Positions 36,059 through 44,634 are shown, counted from the first letter of the stretch. The stretch is DNA of 64,000 nucleotides from Paraflavitalea sp. CAU 1676 (GCF_029223285.1 NZ_JARHUJ010000005.1:248001-312000), one strand, 5' to 3'. Numbers and translations are program-made. Notes: a model not told the origin generated them from the sequence alone.

Positions 36059-36553
36059 ATGAAAAACAAAGGGATTCTTTCCGTTACAGCCTTTTCATTG
36101 CTGCTTTTAATTTTCAGCGCTTGCTCTACCAGCAAGGTAGCTGCACCCGATGGCGGTGGTAAGGTAAAGGTGAGCGGCAACTGGACGGTACAGAATATCG
36201 ATTTCGAGGGCATCTCCAGTAAAGGATTTAAGGTTACCGTATTTGATGATGCACCTTATAGTTGCTTTGTCGGCAGTCAGTGGAATCTCGTTGCCAGCGG
36301 CAACGGCACCTACACATTGCCTGCGGGACAGGATTGTGTTGCTGGTGAACGACCCATTTTCTGGGGCGTGGCCACAGAAAATGGAGTACCCACTTTTTCC
36401 TTCAAGAAAATGCCCGGCGGTGTAAAGCCAGCCAAGATCACCGATGGTTATAAACTCACCATTAAATCAGTGACCGACAATTCACTGGTGCTGCAGGACG
36501 ATATCTATTTTGAAGGGAAGACCATCTATATCAACTATCACCTTACGAAGTAA
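36059..36553 (+). CDS. Lipocalin-like small lipoprotein
   Basis: A 164-residue lipoprotein (ATG 36059 begins the signal MKNKGILSVTAF; a frame-extending ATG lies at 36050). The lipobox is FSACS. The mature domain begins KVSGNWTVQNIDFEGI and continues with alternating beta strands and WNLVASGNGTY, a pattern typical of the lipocalin-like domains of Bacteroidota lipoproteins. It contains two Cys besides the lipidated one (SCFVG, QDCVAG). Ligand unknown. Confidence 0.75.
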   Translation: MKNKGILSVTAFSLLLLIFSACSTSKVAAPDGGGKVKVSGNWTVQNIDFEGISSKGFKVTVFDDAPYSCFVGSQWNLVASGNGTYTLPAGQDCVAGERPIFWGVATENGVPTFSFKKMPGGVKPAKITDGYKLTIKSVTDNSLVLQDDIYFEGKTIYINYHLTK

Positions 36554-36716
36554 GCGATACCGAAGGTAGTTCCCCCGAAGCAGGGTTATTGACGAACCAG
36601 CTGTCTGTTGACTAATCAATTGTTGGCCAGCAGTTAATAAAGACCTAAAGATGTGGTTTTTATGTTAAAGCAGAGGTTCGGCAACAACCCTGCTTCCTTT
36701 TTAGGAAATTACGCGG

Positions 36717-36724
36717 TACATTTG
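36717..36724 (+). promoter_or_regulatory. Consensus Bacteroidota -7 box (TACATTTG)
   Basis: An exact TAnnTTTG match 8 nt ahead of the ATG at 36733, at the head of the metal-handling gene group. It would give a nearly leaderless mRNA. Confidence 0.45.
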
Positions 36725-36732
36725 TAACCTGA

Positions 36733-37119
36733 ATGAAGAAGGCCATCATCGCCATATTAGCCATTTTGTATGTAACCATCGCCAGTGGGGTAGTGGTGAA
36801 CATACATTATTGCATGGGGCGGATCGCCTCGGTAGAAGTAGGCTATGATGACCATGATGTGTGTGGCAAGTGTGGTATGTCGGCTACAAAAAAGGGCTGC
36901 TGCCATACGGAATACAAACTCGTAAAGCTGCAGGACGAGCACCGTCTGGTACAGGCGCAGGTGGCCTTGATGGCAACACCTGCTGAAGTGCCTGTAACCA
37001 CTTCCAGCTACCATTTACCTTCCGCTGGCGAAGACCACTACCGGTCTTTACAATACCATTCTCCGCCCAACGGGCGACTCAACGAAGTCTATCTCCGCAA
37101 TTGCGTTTTCAGGATTTGA
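36733..37119 (+). CDS. HYC_CC_PP family Cys-rich protein
   Basis: A 128-residue protein with an N-terminal signal or anchor helix (residues 3-22) leading directly into VNIHYCMGRIASVEVG. CGKCGM, GCCHTEYK and a downstream Pro-containing segment give the 'HYC...CC...PP' signature. The clustered Cys/His suggest metal binding. The family is found next to heavy-metal resistance genes in Bacteroidota, and here it opens a row of HMA-domain, TlpA and TonB-receptor genes. Exact function unknown. Confidence 0.8.
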   Translation: MKKAIIAILAILYVTIASGVVVNIHYCMGRIASVEVGYDDHDVCGKCGMSATKKGCCHTEYKLVKLQDEHRLVQAQVALMATPAEVPVTTSSYHLPSAGEDHYRSLQYHSPPNGRLNEVYLRNCVFRI

Positions 37120-37225
37120 TGCTGGTTAACCTCATGCACCTATAAGCTGCGCCACAGCTTCCTGGTGAAATGGCTATTTAGGTCTACTATAATTCTATTC
37201 ATCAAATTCACTTAATTGAACAATT

Positions 37226-37633
37226 ATGAAAACGCAACATATTGTACTCTCCCTATTATTTGTAGTATTCGCCTCCTTCAGTGTAAACGCCCAGAAAAAG
37301 ACCGATCCCCTGGTCAAAAAAGAAACCTTTAAAGTATGGGGCGAATGCGGCATGTGCAAAAAGACGATTGAAAAAGCTGCCAAAGATTCCGGCGCTACTG
37401 CCGCTTCCTGGGATGTCGACAGCAAGAAATTGACCGTGTCTTATAGCACAGCGAAAAGCAGCAACGAAAAGATCCAGCAGGCCATTGCCGCTGCTGGTTA
37501 CGATACCCGTGACCTTACTGCCGATGATGCCGCTTACGACAAGCTGCATGAATGCTGCAAGTACGACCGCAAGGCCGCTGCTGCCAAAGCCGCGGAAAAA
37601 GAAGCGCAGAAAGAATCCAACCACCATCATTAA
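37226..37633 (+). CDS. Exported heavy-metal-associated domain protein with His-rich tail
   Basis: A 135-residue protein with a Sec signal peptide (residues 1-22, VNA-Q). The HMA/ferredoxin-like fold has the metal site WGECGMCKKTIEKAAKD, matching the CxxC of copper chaperones. A charged Ala/Lys/Glu helix and a terminal HHH follow, plus a second Cys pair (HECCKYD). Unlike cytosolic CopZ-type chaperones it should act in the periplasm. It is 20 nt upstream of a second exported HMA protein. Confidence 0.88.
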   Translation: MKTQHIVLSLLFVVFASFSVNAQKKTDPLVKKETFKVWGECGMCKKTIEKAAKDSGATAASWDVDSKKLTVSYSTAKSSNEKIQQAIAAAGYDTRDLTADDAAYDKLHECCKYDRKAAAAKAAEKEAQKESNHHH

Positions 37634-37653
37634 TCCACCATAAATTAAGTTGT

Positions 37654-38199
37654 ATGAAAAGAATGCTCTTAGTACTGGTGGTGGTGCTGGCAGGTATAAG
37701 CTCACAGGCACAGTTCAAAAACGCCAGTTTACAGGCCGCAGGGTTAACCTGCGCCATGTGTACCAAAGCGATCAACAAAGCATTGGAACAGGTAGCCTTT
37801 GTACAAAGTGTAAAGGTCGATATAAAGACCTCCTCCTTCCTGGTTGAATTCAAAGACGGGGTGTCTGTAGACTTCGATGTCATGAAGAAAGCGGTGGAAG
37901 ACGCCGGCTTCTCAGTGGCTAAATTGAAAGTGACGGGTGTATTCGACAAAGTAGATGTGCAAAATGATGCCCATGTGCAGATCGATGGCAAAACCTTTCA
38001 CTTCCTCAATATAGGCAAGCAAACCTTGCAGGGAGAAAAGGCCATCACGCTTGTGGACAAGGATTTTGTAACAGCGAAGGAGTTCAAAAAGTACAGTGCT
38101 GCTACCAGCATGAGCTGTGTAAAGACCGGTAAGGCGCAAGCCTGCTGCACGAAAGAAGGCATCGCTGCCGACAGCCGTATTTACCACGTTACTATTTAA
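37654..38199 (+). CDS. Exported heavy-metal-associated domain protein
   Basis: A 181-residue protein (ATG 37654; the open frame upstream overlaps the preceding gene). Signal peptide ending SSQAQ, then an HMA domain with AGLTCAMCTKAINKALEQV. Its C-terminal half (about 95-181) is a small beta domain with further Cys (MSCVKTGKAQACC). Two dissimilar exported HMA proteins in tandem suggest sequential metal handling in the periplasm (inference). Confidence 0.87.
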   Translation: MKRMLLVLVVVLAGISSQAQFKNASLQAAGLTCAMCTKAINKALEQVAFVQSVKVDIKTSSFLVEFKDGVSVDFDVMKKAVEDAGFSVAKLKVTGVFDKVDVQNDAHVQIDGKTFHFLNIGKQTLQGEKAITLVDKDFVTAKEFKKYSAATSMSCVKTGKAQACCTKEGIAADSRIYHVTI

Positions 38200-38208
38200 T
38201 GATATTTA

Positions 38209-38253
38209 CCTGTCTTGCGCACCAGGGCGATGTACCTGTTTGCGCAAGGCAGG
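38209..38253 (+). repeat. Long hairpin between the second HMA gene and the TlpA gene
   Basis: 13-nt arms (38209-38221 with 38241-38253) pair with a single G-T wobble, and an inner CAGG/CCTG pair extends the stem. There is no T-run. It begins 9 nt after the HMA stop and ends 16 nt before the TlpA ATG, so it could be an intercistronic processing or stability element. Confidence 0.55.
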
Positions 38254-38269
38254 TTCAACTTATTTCCCC

Positions 38270-38749
38270 ATGAAGCAATTATTATTCGTTTGTTTGATCA
38301 TAGCGGGAGCGGTTTCAACAGCCAAAGCCCAACCGAAGAAAGGCGATCAGGCACCAACCGTTGCCATCCCCAACGCCCAGGGAAAACTGGTAAAATTAGC
38401 CGACCTCAAAGGCAAAGTTGTACTGGTTGATTTTTGGGCATCCTGGTGCGGTCCCTGCCGTAAGGCAATGCCCGGACTTCGTAAAGCCTACGGTGCTTAT
38501 AAAACCAAAGGCTTTGAGATCTACGGCATCAGCCTCGATGAAGACAAGAAGGCCTGGAAAAAGGCCGTAGCGGCCGATCAGATCACCTGGATACAGGTAA
38601 ATGAGCCCGGTGGCTGGGAAGGTAAAACGGCCGTGGCCTGGAATATCGAAGCGCTGCCTTCCGCATTCCTGCTGGATAAGCAAGGCAAGGTGATCGCCAT
38701 AGATCCAACCGAAGCGGAACTGAACAAACTACTTGAATCAAACCTGTAA
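38270..38749 (+). CDS. TlpA/ResA-like periplasmic thioredoxin
   Basis: A 159-residue protein (ATG 38270). Signal peptide ending AKAQ, then a compact thioredoxin fold with VDFWASWCGPCRKAMPGLRKAY; the WCGPC motif is classical. The ISLDEDKKAWKKAV and EALPSAFLLDKQGKV (cis-Pro region) segments fit the TlpA family. In this context it may keep the Cys residues of the neighbouring metal proteins reduced (inference). The next gene starts 12 nt later. Confidence 0.92.
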   Translation: MKQLLFVCLIIAGAVSTAKAQPKKGDQAPTVAIPNAQGKLVKLADLKGKVVLVDFWASWCGPCRKAMPGLRKAYGAYKTKGFEIYGISLDEDKKAWKKAVAADQITWIQVNEPGGWEGKTAVAWNIEALPSAFLLDKQGKVIAIDPTEAELNKLLESNL

Positions 38750-38761
38750 AACCAGCCGCCC

Positions 38762-39589
38762 ATGAAGAGATCATTGTTCGTGACGATAATGGCTGTGCTG
38801 GTATCGGTAGCCGGGCATACGCAGGAGCTGTATGTGTTTAGTGAGCCGGCTTCGAATATGCCGGCAAAATCGATCAGCGCGAAATGGAGTACGAAGTGGT
38901 TGAGAAGCCTGCACAGCGACCGTGTAGAGCAACGCCATACACCAGAGGTCATGTTGGGCCTCAACAAACAGTGGATGGTGCATGTGGCGGGTACATTCTC
39001 CGACATGTACTCCACGAATGTTCGCTGGGAAAGTGTAAGGCTGTATACCAAGTACCGTTTCCTGTCCATCGATGATGTGCACCAGCATTTCAGGATGGCG
39101 GCCTTTGCTGAAGCTACGCACAGCGTCAATCCGGCGGTATATGAGGAAGTATCGCTCGATGGCGACCAGAGCGGCGTGATGGGCGGTATTATCGTTACCC
39201 AGTTGTGGGATAAGCTGGCAATTTCCGGTACCGGAAGTTTTGCGCAGGTAACCACGAAGAAACCGAAATACATCGGGGAGGCCTATCCCTGGCAGGCGTT
39301 GAATTATAGCCTGTCGGCCGGGTACCTGGTATTGCCCCGTGAATACACCAGTTACAAGCAGGTCAACCTCAATGTGTATGTTGAACTGTTGGGGCAGCAA
39401 ACCCTCGACCGCAAGCAGCATTACCTCGACCTGGCGCCTGCCGTGCAGCTGATCTTCAACAGCAATGCTAAACTGAATGTGGGGCATCGTTTTCAGTTGA
39501 ATGGCGATATGCACCGCATGGCCGAAAAGAGCTGGCTGGTAGCCTTCGAGTATGTGTTTCTCAATGCCTTGCAGAAGAAACGTTCCTGA
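38762..39589 (+). CDS. Outer-membrane beta-barrel-like hypothetical protein
   Basis: A 275-residue protein with a Sec signal peptide (cleavage near GHT-Q) and a body of alternating strands rich in aromatics (TKYRFLSI, LNVYVELLGQQ), ending FEYVFLNALQKKRS. It resembles transporter-type outer-membrane proteins that accompany metal TonB receptors in Bacteroidota. It is coupled (12 nt) to the TlpA gene and is the last of the row before a 743-bp regulatory gap. No specific function is known. Confidence 0.75.
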   Translation: MKRSLFVTIMAVLVSVAGHTQELYVFSEPASNMPAKSISAKWSTKWLRSLHSDRVEQRHTPEVMLGLNKQWMVHVAGTFSDMYSTNVRWESVRLYTKYRFLSIDDVHQHFRMAAFAEATHSVNPAVYEEVSLDGDQSGVMGGIIVTQLWDKLAISGTGSFAQVTTKKPKYIGEAYPWQALNYSLSAGYLVLPREYTSYKQVNLNVYVELLGQQTLDRKQHYLDLAPAVQLIFNSNAKLNVGHRFQLNGDMHRMAEKSWLVAFEYVFLNALQKKRS

Positions 39590-39612
39590 GCAATGGATAA
39601 GTAAGATAATTT

Positions 39613-39652
39613 ACGCCGCGCGGCTCCCGGGTTCCCGGGACCCGCGCGGCGT
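39613..39652. terminator. GC-rich hairpin after the outer-membrane protein gene
   Basis: An 11-bp perfect stem (39613-39623 with 39642-39652) with an inner self-complementary CCCGGG pair. It is 23 nt after the gene stop. Only a short TTT follows, so termination is plausible but not textbook. Confidence 0.55.
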
Positions 39653-40208
39653 TTAGGCGCTTGTTGCGTTATGAAGCGATGGTTATCGATAGGCCGTGTT
39701 GTATGTACGCGGACTCCATGTGAAACTCTATGGATATTGCCTGCAAACCGCACTGATCCCTAGGGAAACCCGCACTGGAGTTGCCTGAACAGTGCCATTC
39801 GGGTTATTTACCGGTGCTGCCAGCATAGAGGTACCAGGGTATCTATCAGGGAGTTGTCGTGCATTATCCGCGAATACTGCGAAAACCTCAGTGCCATTCT
39901 GCACGAAATATCCCCTCGCAACTCGTTAAATATCTGCGGTTTAAGTGAGAAATAACAATATAAAAAGTGCCGGCAGGCTTTGCTTCTGCGCTAAATTCCA
40001 GCGCCTGACCTGTCCCCGGCCCCGAAACTGGTCCGATCCGTTCCTTGATTTACCACGCGCTAAACGGCCCCCGGCTTTACTCCCCCCACTGATTTAAAAA
40101 TACCACTCTGCCGCCGGGAGGCTTATCCCGGAAGAAGCCGTTTTACAGCACCCCCGGCAATTTCCTGCATTTGCTTTTTGCTTATTCTAATATTATTATT
40201 AAATTTGA

Positions 40209-40246
40209 CTAAACTAAAATTTAGACAAGACTAAAAATATGTTTAG
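40209..40246 (+). promoter_or_regulatory. Phased CTAAA/TTTAG half-site array (candidate operator)
   Basis: CTAAA at 40209 and 40231 and TTTAG at 40220 and 40242 form three consecutive inverted pairs, each with an exact 11-bp step and 6-bp spacers. An extra CTAAA lies at 40214. The 11-bp step puts all sites on one face of the helix. It lies 87 nt ahead of the TonB receptor ATG. Regulator unknown. Confidence 0.6.
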
Positions 40247-40332
40247 GTGATGATAAAGAATGAGAAGAGTGAAGCATAGTGGACAGGGAATAAAAAGTTT
40301 CACGTTTTAAAGTATAGCATAAAAGTATAGGC

Positions 40333-42657
40333 ATGAAAAAATGGTTCTACACAGGGTTATCTTGTTTACTGGTGATGGTCGTGCAGGGGCAGGAAACTGC
40401 CCTGCACGGCATTGTCCGAGACAAAAGCAGCGGCGAAACGCTGGCCGGAGCCACCGTAGTGGCAGGCACGCAAAAAGCGATCACCGGCCGTGACGGCCGG
40501 TTTACCTTTGGCCGCACGGAATTTCCCGTTTCCGTGATCGTTAGTATGATCGGTTTTAAGGCCGATACGCTCCTGGTCAACGATGGAAGTAAGGCACTCT
40601 ACATCAACCTCTCCACCAATAGTGGCGTACTGTCGGATGTGGTGGTAACCGGCACCATGAAGGCGGTGCAGAAAATGGCAAGCCCCGTTCCCGTAGAGGT
40701 TTATACCCCGCAATTCTTTCGCCGCAATCCTACGCCCTCCATCTTCGATGCGTTGCAACAGGTAAACGGCGTACGACCTCAGTTGAACTGTAATATTTGC
40801 AACACGGGTGATATACATATCAACGGACTTGAAGGTCCCTACACGATGGTGCTCATCGATGGTATGCCCATCGTAAGTAGTTTGTCGTCGGTATACGGAC
40901 TATCGGGTATTCCGAATTCGCTGGTAGAAAGAATCGAAGTAGTGAAAGGCCCGGCTTCCTCCCTATATGGTTCAGAAGCCATCGGTGGCCTCATCAACGT
41001 GATCACAAAAAATCCCGCCAAAGCTCCGTTGGTCTCCATTGACCTGTCCTCTACCACCTGGAATGAATACAATATCGATGCAGCCGTCAAATTCAAACCC
41101 TCGAAAAAGGTGACCTCTTTGCTCGGCGTAAACTATTTCAACTATACCCATCCATACGATAAGAATGGGGATGGCTTCACTGATGTAACCCTCCAAAACC
41201 GGATATCGGCATTCAACAAGTATGCATTTCAACGCCGGGAGGGCAGGGTGGCCAATATTGCCCTGCGCTATGTATATGAAGATCGCTGGGGTGGTGATAT
41301 GCGGTGGAACAAAAGCTTTCGCGGCGGCGACAGTTTGTATGCAGAAAGCATTTATACCTCGCGGATAGAACTCATCGGCAATTACCAGTTGCCGGTAAAG
41401 GAGAAGCTGTTATTCTCCTATTCCTTCAATTCCCACACCCAACGTTCCGTGTATGGAACTACGGCCTACAATGCTGGTCAGCAGGTGGGCTTTGGACAGC
41501 TCACCTGGGATAAAACGCTGGGCAACCACGACCTCCTGGCCGGCGCGGTATTCCGGTACACCTATTATGATGACAATACGCCGGCTACACTCGACCAGGC
41601 TGGCTATACCAATAAACCGGAGCGTACCGCCTTGCCTGGTGTGTTGCTGCAGGATGAGATATCGCTTAACGGCGGCCATACCTTGTTGCTGGGCGCCCGC
41701 TGGGATTATCACCCGGTGCATGGAAATATCTTTACCCCAAGAGGCGCCTGGAAATACACCATTGGGCCCAATGATGTGCTTCGCCTCAATGCAGGGACCG
41801 GCTTCAGGGTGGTAAATCTTTTCACCGAAGACCACGCAGCGCTCACCGGCGCCCGCAAGGTGGTGATAGAAGGCGAACTCAAGCCCGAAAGGAGCTACAA
41901 TGTAAACCTCAACTACGTTAAGAAGATCTACACACCGGGCTTCTGGATCAACATCGACGCCTCGCTCTGGTATACGCATTTCACCAACCGGATATTACCC
42001 GATTATTCCAATCCCGATGAGATCCGTTACAGCAACCTGCGGGGTTATTCCATATCGCAGGGCGGAAGTGTGAATGCCGAATTCGGATTCACCAATTCAT
42101 TGCGCGGTCATGTCGGGGTTACCCGGCAGGATGTTACGATTGTGGAAAAAGATGCTTCGGGTGTGAAAGAACGTAAGCAACAACTGCTCACGGAAAAGTG
42201 GAGTGGGAATTGGTCATTGTCATATACATTGCCACGTGGCGGTTGGGTAATGGACTACACAGGAAATATCTATGGTCCGATGGATCTGCCCCTGCTGTCG
42301 AATACCGATCCGCGCAGTCCACGCTCGCCGGTATGGAGCATTCAGAATATTCAGCTTACCAAAAAGCTTGGTCACGGCGTAGAAATATATGGAGGTATCA
42401 AAAACCTGTTGAACTGGACGCCGGCGCGCAATGCGCCCTTCCTGATCGCCAGGTCGCACGATCCGTTCGATAAGAACGTACAGTACGGTCCTGGTCAGCC
42501 CATACCCAACCCGGTACCCGGCCAGCCCGATATACCTACCACAGTAGTGCTACAAACGCCAGAGAACCCCTATGGGCTCACTTTCGACCCCAACTATGTA
42601 TACGCACCCAACCAGGGCATACGGGGCTTCCTGGGCGTCCGTTGGACGTTAAACTGA
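40333..42657 (+). CDS. TonB-dependent receptor (metal-type, with carboxypeptidase-like N-domain)
   Basis: A 774-residue outer-membrane transporter. Signal peptide (ending VQGQ), a carboxypeptidase-regulatory-like domain (about residues 22-100, HGIVRDKSSGETLAGATV), a plug with VVVTGTMKAVQKM as TonB-box-like region and MVLIDGMPIV, then a barrel ending GVRWTLN. The plug carries NCNICNTGD, a CxxC seen in receptors linked to heavy-metal efflux loci. It sits downstream of the HMA/TlpA group and behind the phased operator array. A copper or other metal complex is the likely ligand (inference). Confidence 0.9.
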   Translation: MKKWFYTGLSCLLVMVVQGQETALHGIVRDKSSGETLAGATVVAGTQKAITGRDGRFTFGRTEFPVSVIVSMIGFKADTLLVNDGSKALYINLSTNSGVLSDVVVTGTMKAVQKMASPVPVEVYTPQFFRRNPTPSIFDALQQVNGVRPQLNCNICNTGDIHINGLEGPYTMVLIDGMPIVSSLSSVYGLSGIPNSLVERIEVVKGPASSLYGSEAIGGLINVITKNPAKAPLVSIDLSSTTWNEYNIDAAVKFKPSKKVTSLLGVNYFNYTHPYDKNGDGFTDVTLQNRISAFNKYAFQRREGRVANIALRYVYEDRWGGDMRWNKSFRGGDSLYAESIYTSRIELIGNYQLPVKEKLLFSYSFNSHTQRSVYGTTAYNAGQQVGFGQLTWDKTLGNHDLLAGAVFRYTYYDDNTPATLDQAGYTNKPERTALPGVLLQDEISLNGGHTLLLGARWDYHPVHGNIFTPRGAWKYTIGPNDVLRLNAGTGFRVVNLFTEDHAALTGARKVVIEGELKPERSYNVNLNYVKKIYTPGFWINIDASLWYTHFTNRILPDYSNPDEIRYSNLRGYSISQGGSVNAEFGFTNSLRGHVGVTRQDVTIVEKDASGVKERKQQLLTEKWSGNWSLSYTLPRGGWVMDYTGNIYGPMDLPLLSNTDPRSPRSPVWSIQNIQLTKKLGHGVEIYGGIKNLLNWTPARNAPFLIARSHDPFDKNVQYGPGQPIPNPVPGQPDIPTTVVLQTPENPYGLTFDPNYVYAPNQGIRGFLGVRWTLN

Positions 42658-42664
42658 GGAATCC

Positions 42665-43003
42665 TTACAAGATTTCAAGATCAGAGAAAGAGATGGGCTT
42701 GATTAACACTTCATAGGAGAACCCCGGGATATTGGGGAAGGTAGGCGGGTAACCACTCATCAGGAAAAGCCGCAAAGCAGGGTTTACAGCCAGGAAGCGT
42801 TCTACGCTCGTCCAGCCGATCCCATCGGGGAGGTTGTTGTCGAGAAAGAGGATGTCTGGCTGCACCTGTTGCATTTGCGTAAGCCCTTCTTTGAGGTTGG
42901 ACGCGCTGTATACATCATAATCCTTTTTCACGAAGTACGACTTCATCAACAGGCAGAGATCTTGTTCGTCATCAATGATCAATATCTTCTTCTTAGTAGC
43001 CAA
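42665..43003 (-). CDS. Single-domain response regulator
   Basis: A 112-residue CheY-like receiver with no output domain. Acidic pair DDEQD (residues 11-12), phosphoacceptor Asp55 in LFLDNNLPDG, conserved Ser83 in MSG, and Lys102 in LIKPIS. It is convergent with the TonB receptor gene (7 nt between stops). The partner kinase is not adjacent. Confidence 0.9.
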   Translation of the reverse strand: MATKKKILIIDDEQDLCLLMKSYFVKKDYDVYSASNLKEGLTQMQQVQPDILFLDNNLPDGIGWTSVERFLAVNPALRLFLMSGYPPTFPNIPGFSYEVLIKPISFSDLEIL

Positions 43004-43153
43004 TGCCAGGTTATTGATTTAATTAGTAAGGTATTGTAACGAAAAAGAGTGCCGGAAAGTTGTGTGGATTATTCTCCCCGATAGATTGGTTGTCGGTGGG
43101 CGGCATTCTTTTTACTAATATAAACATCATTCAATAATCTAAAACTATTTAAA

Positions 43154-43390
43154 ATGACTACAACAACAAAAGTATTATTAGGTATTGTGGGTGCCGCTGC
43201 CGCCGGCGTAGTGATTGGAATGTTAGTAGCTCCCGATAAAGGTAGTGAACTCAGAAAGAAAATAAAAAGCAATTGCGGCGATTGGGCCAATACCCTGGGC
43301 GACCTGTTCAATGCTGGCAAAGAAAAAGCTGAAGATCTTGCTGCAGAAGCAGGCAACAAGTATAACAGGGTAAAAGAGAATCTCGGTTAA
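43154..43390 (+). CDS. YtxH-domain small envelope-stress protein
   Basis: A 78-residue protein: an N-terminal Ala/Gly-rich membrane helix (VLLGIVGAAAAGVVIGMLV) followed by APDKGSELRKKIK, the YtxH signature, and an amphipathic helix to the end. YtxH proteins are general-stress proteins of unclear mechanism. It is first of three small membrane-associated genes in a row. Confidence 0.85.
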   Translation: MTTTTKVLLGIVGAAAAGVVIGMLVAPDKGSELRKKIKSNCGDWANTLGDLFNAGKEKAEDLAAEAGNKYNRVKENLG

Positions 43391-43434
43391 GCCTTGCGCT
43401 ACCAGGATTTCATTGATCTAAAAAAAGACCAGCT

Positions 43435-43806
43435 ATGCGCCAAAAAACAGAGGACATACAATACGCAGAAGTGAAGGACACCGAGGCCAGCGATAACCTG
43501 GCCGACAATGTCATGGATTTCCTTGAAACTTACTATAAGCTTACTCTGGTAAACATCACTGATAAAGGGTCGGGTGTTGCGTCTTCGGTGGTCACCTTCA
43601 TGGCCGTTTTCATCATCGGTATATTTGTGATCCTCTTTATTGGCCTGGCAATAGGTACCTGGCTGGGCCAGTTGCTGAACAGCACCATTGCAGGATATTT
43701 CCTGGTAGCTGGTCTTTTTTTATTGTCGATGGTATTGATCTGGTTATTCCGCAAAAAGCTAATGATTGGTTTCAGGAACTTTATTATCCGCAAAGTGTAT
43801 GAGTAA
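43435..43806 (+). CDS. Holin-superfamily III / YqjE-like membrane protein
   Basis: A 123-residue protein with two membrane helices (about residues 49-72 and 80-103), an acidic N-terminus and a basic C-terminus (RKKLMIGFRNFIIRKVYE), the Phage_holin_3_6/YqjE layout. In bacteria with YtxH neighbours it is a chromosomal stress protein, not a phage lysis gene. It overlaps the next gene by 8 nt. Confidence 0.8.
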   Translation: MRQKTEDIQYAEVKDTEASDNLADNVMDFLETYYKLTLVNITDKGSGVASSVVTFMAVFIIGIFVILFIGLAIGTWLGQLLNSTIAGYFLVAGLFLLSMVLIWLFRKKLMIGFRNFIIRKVYE

Positions 43807-44194
43807 ACCGGTGATCAATAATTATGAAGATCTGATACGCGAGCAAGAGCGGTTGCGTAAACAGCTCGATGTAAAGAAACAGGAGTTGAATGGCAGGATT
43901 AGGGAAGTAAAGGAAAAGTTGGCGCCGGTAGGGACCATCCTTTCGGCCATTGGCGGCATCACAGCCCTGGGCGCTAAAAATCCCGCGATCAAAACAGGGA
44001 TAGGACTGGCTGTAGATATGCTGGTAAAGAAGAAACTATTTAAAGGAAGCGGCCTGCTCACTGGTTTGATCGGCAGTTTCCTGGTTAGGAATGTCGCGAC
44101 CCGTGTTGCTGCTGGTGCAGCGGGTGTGATCATTGGCGGACTGGTAAAAAAGTTTGCGTCCCGTAAAAAAGAGCCGACGGCTAAGCCGGAATAG
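43799..44194 (+). CDS. Small membrane-associated protein, third of the YtxH-holin group
   Basis: A 131-residue protein (ATG 43799, overlapping the previous stop). An N-terminal coiled coil (about residues 8-40, EQERLRKQLDVKKQEL) is followed by two Gly/Ala-rich hydrophobic segments (about 47-65 and 90-115) and a basic tail. No named family is known to me; the gene order YtxH, YqjE-like, coiled-coil/GlyAla protein recalls the E. coli yqjCDEK stress cluster. It converges with the response-regulator gene, overlapping by 14 nt. Confidence 0.75.
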   Translation: MSKPVINNYEDLIREQERLRKQLDVKKQELNGRIREVKEKLAPVGTILSAIGGITALGAKNPAIKTGIGLAVDMLVKKKLFKGSGLLTGLIGSFLVRNVATRVAAGAAGVIIGGLVKKFASRKKEPTAKPE

Positions 44195-44612
44195 ACGCCG
44201 TGTTGAACCAATAACTCCTGATCTCCCGGATCACTCTCACCAGGGCATCGAAGCTTACCGGCTTTACCACATAGGTATTGGCGCCCAACTCGTAACAACG
44301 TTTTATTTCATGCTCATTTTTGGTGGTCGTAAAAATGATCACCGGAATCTTCTTCAATTCAGGATGTTGTTTGATCTCCTTCAACACCTCCCTGCCATCT
44401 TTCTTTGGCATGTTCAGATCAAGCAGTATGAAACCCGGATAGTGTATGTCGAGCGTTTTTTGCTTCGACAAATTGGATAGGTATTCAATCAATTCGATCC
44501 CGTTCTCTACAAATTCGAGTGTATCGGTAAAGCCGTTCTCCTCAAAGGCCGTTTGTAATAAGAATCGATCATCTGCATCATCTTCTGCGATGAGGATAAA
44601 AAATTTCTGCAT
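44181..44612 (-). CDS. Rcp1-like single-domain response regulator
   Basis: A 143-residue receiver-only protein. EDDADD acidic cluster (residues 10-15), phosphoacceptor Asp65 in LLDLNMPKKDG, Thr95-97 and Lys117 in VVKPVS. The extended loop between beta2 and beta3 (SKQKTLDIHYPG) fits the Rcp1/phytochrome-associated response regulator class. A consensus -7 box (TACATTTG) lies at 44642-44635. No kinase is adjacent. Confidence 0.9.
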   Translation of the reverse strand: MQKFFILIAEDDADDRFLLQTAFEENGFTDTLEFVENGIELIEYLSNLSKQKTLDIHYPGFILLDLNMPKKDGREVLKEIKQHPELKKIPVIIFTTTKNEHEIKRCYELGANTYVVKPVSFDALVRVIREIRSYWFNTASIPA

Positions 44613-44634
44613 GGCGGTGGTGATACATTTTAGA

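Larger units (their letters stand above)
39590..40332. other. 743-bp non-coding region ahead of the TonB receptor gene
   Basis: No credible ORF. It contains a GC-rich hairpin near its left end (39613-39652) and, near the right end, an AT-rich block (about 40185-40250) with an array of CTAAA/TTTAG half-sites. The middle (39660-40180) shows nothing I can name. Confidence 0.6.

Noticed and set aside
43435-43806. Holin-like gene as a sign of a prophage
   Set aside because: No other phage genes are nearby; the YtxH/YqjE-type neighbourhood points to a chromosomal stress protein.
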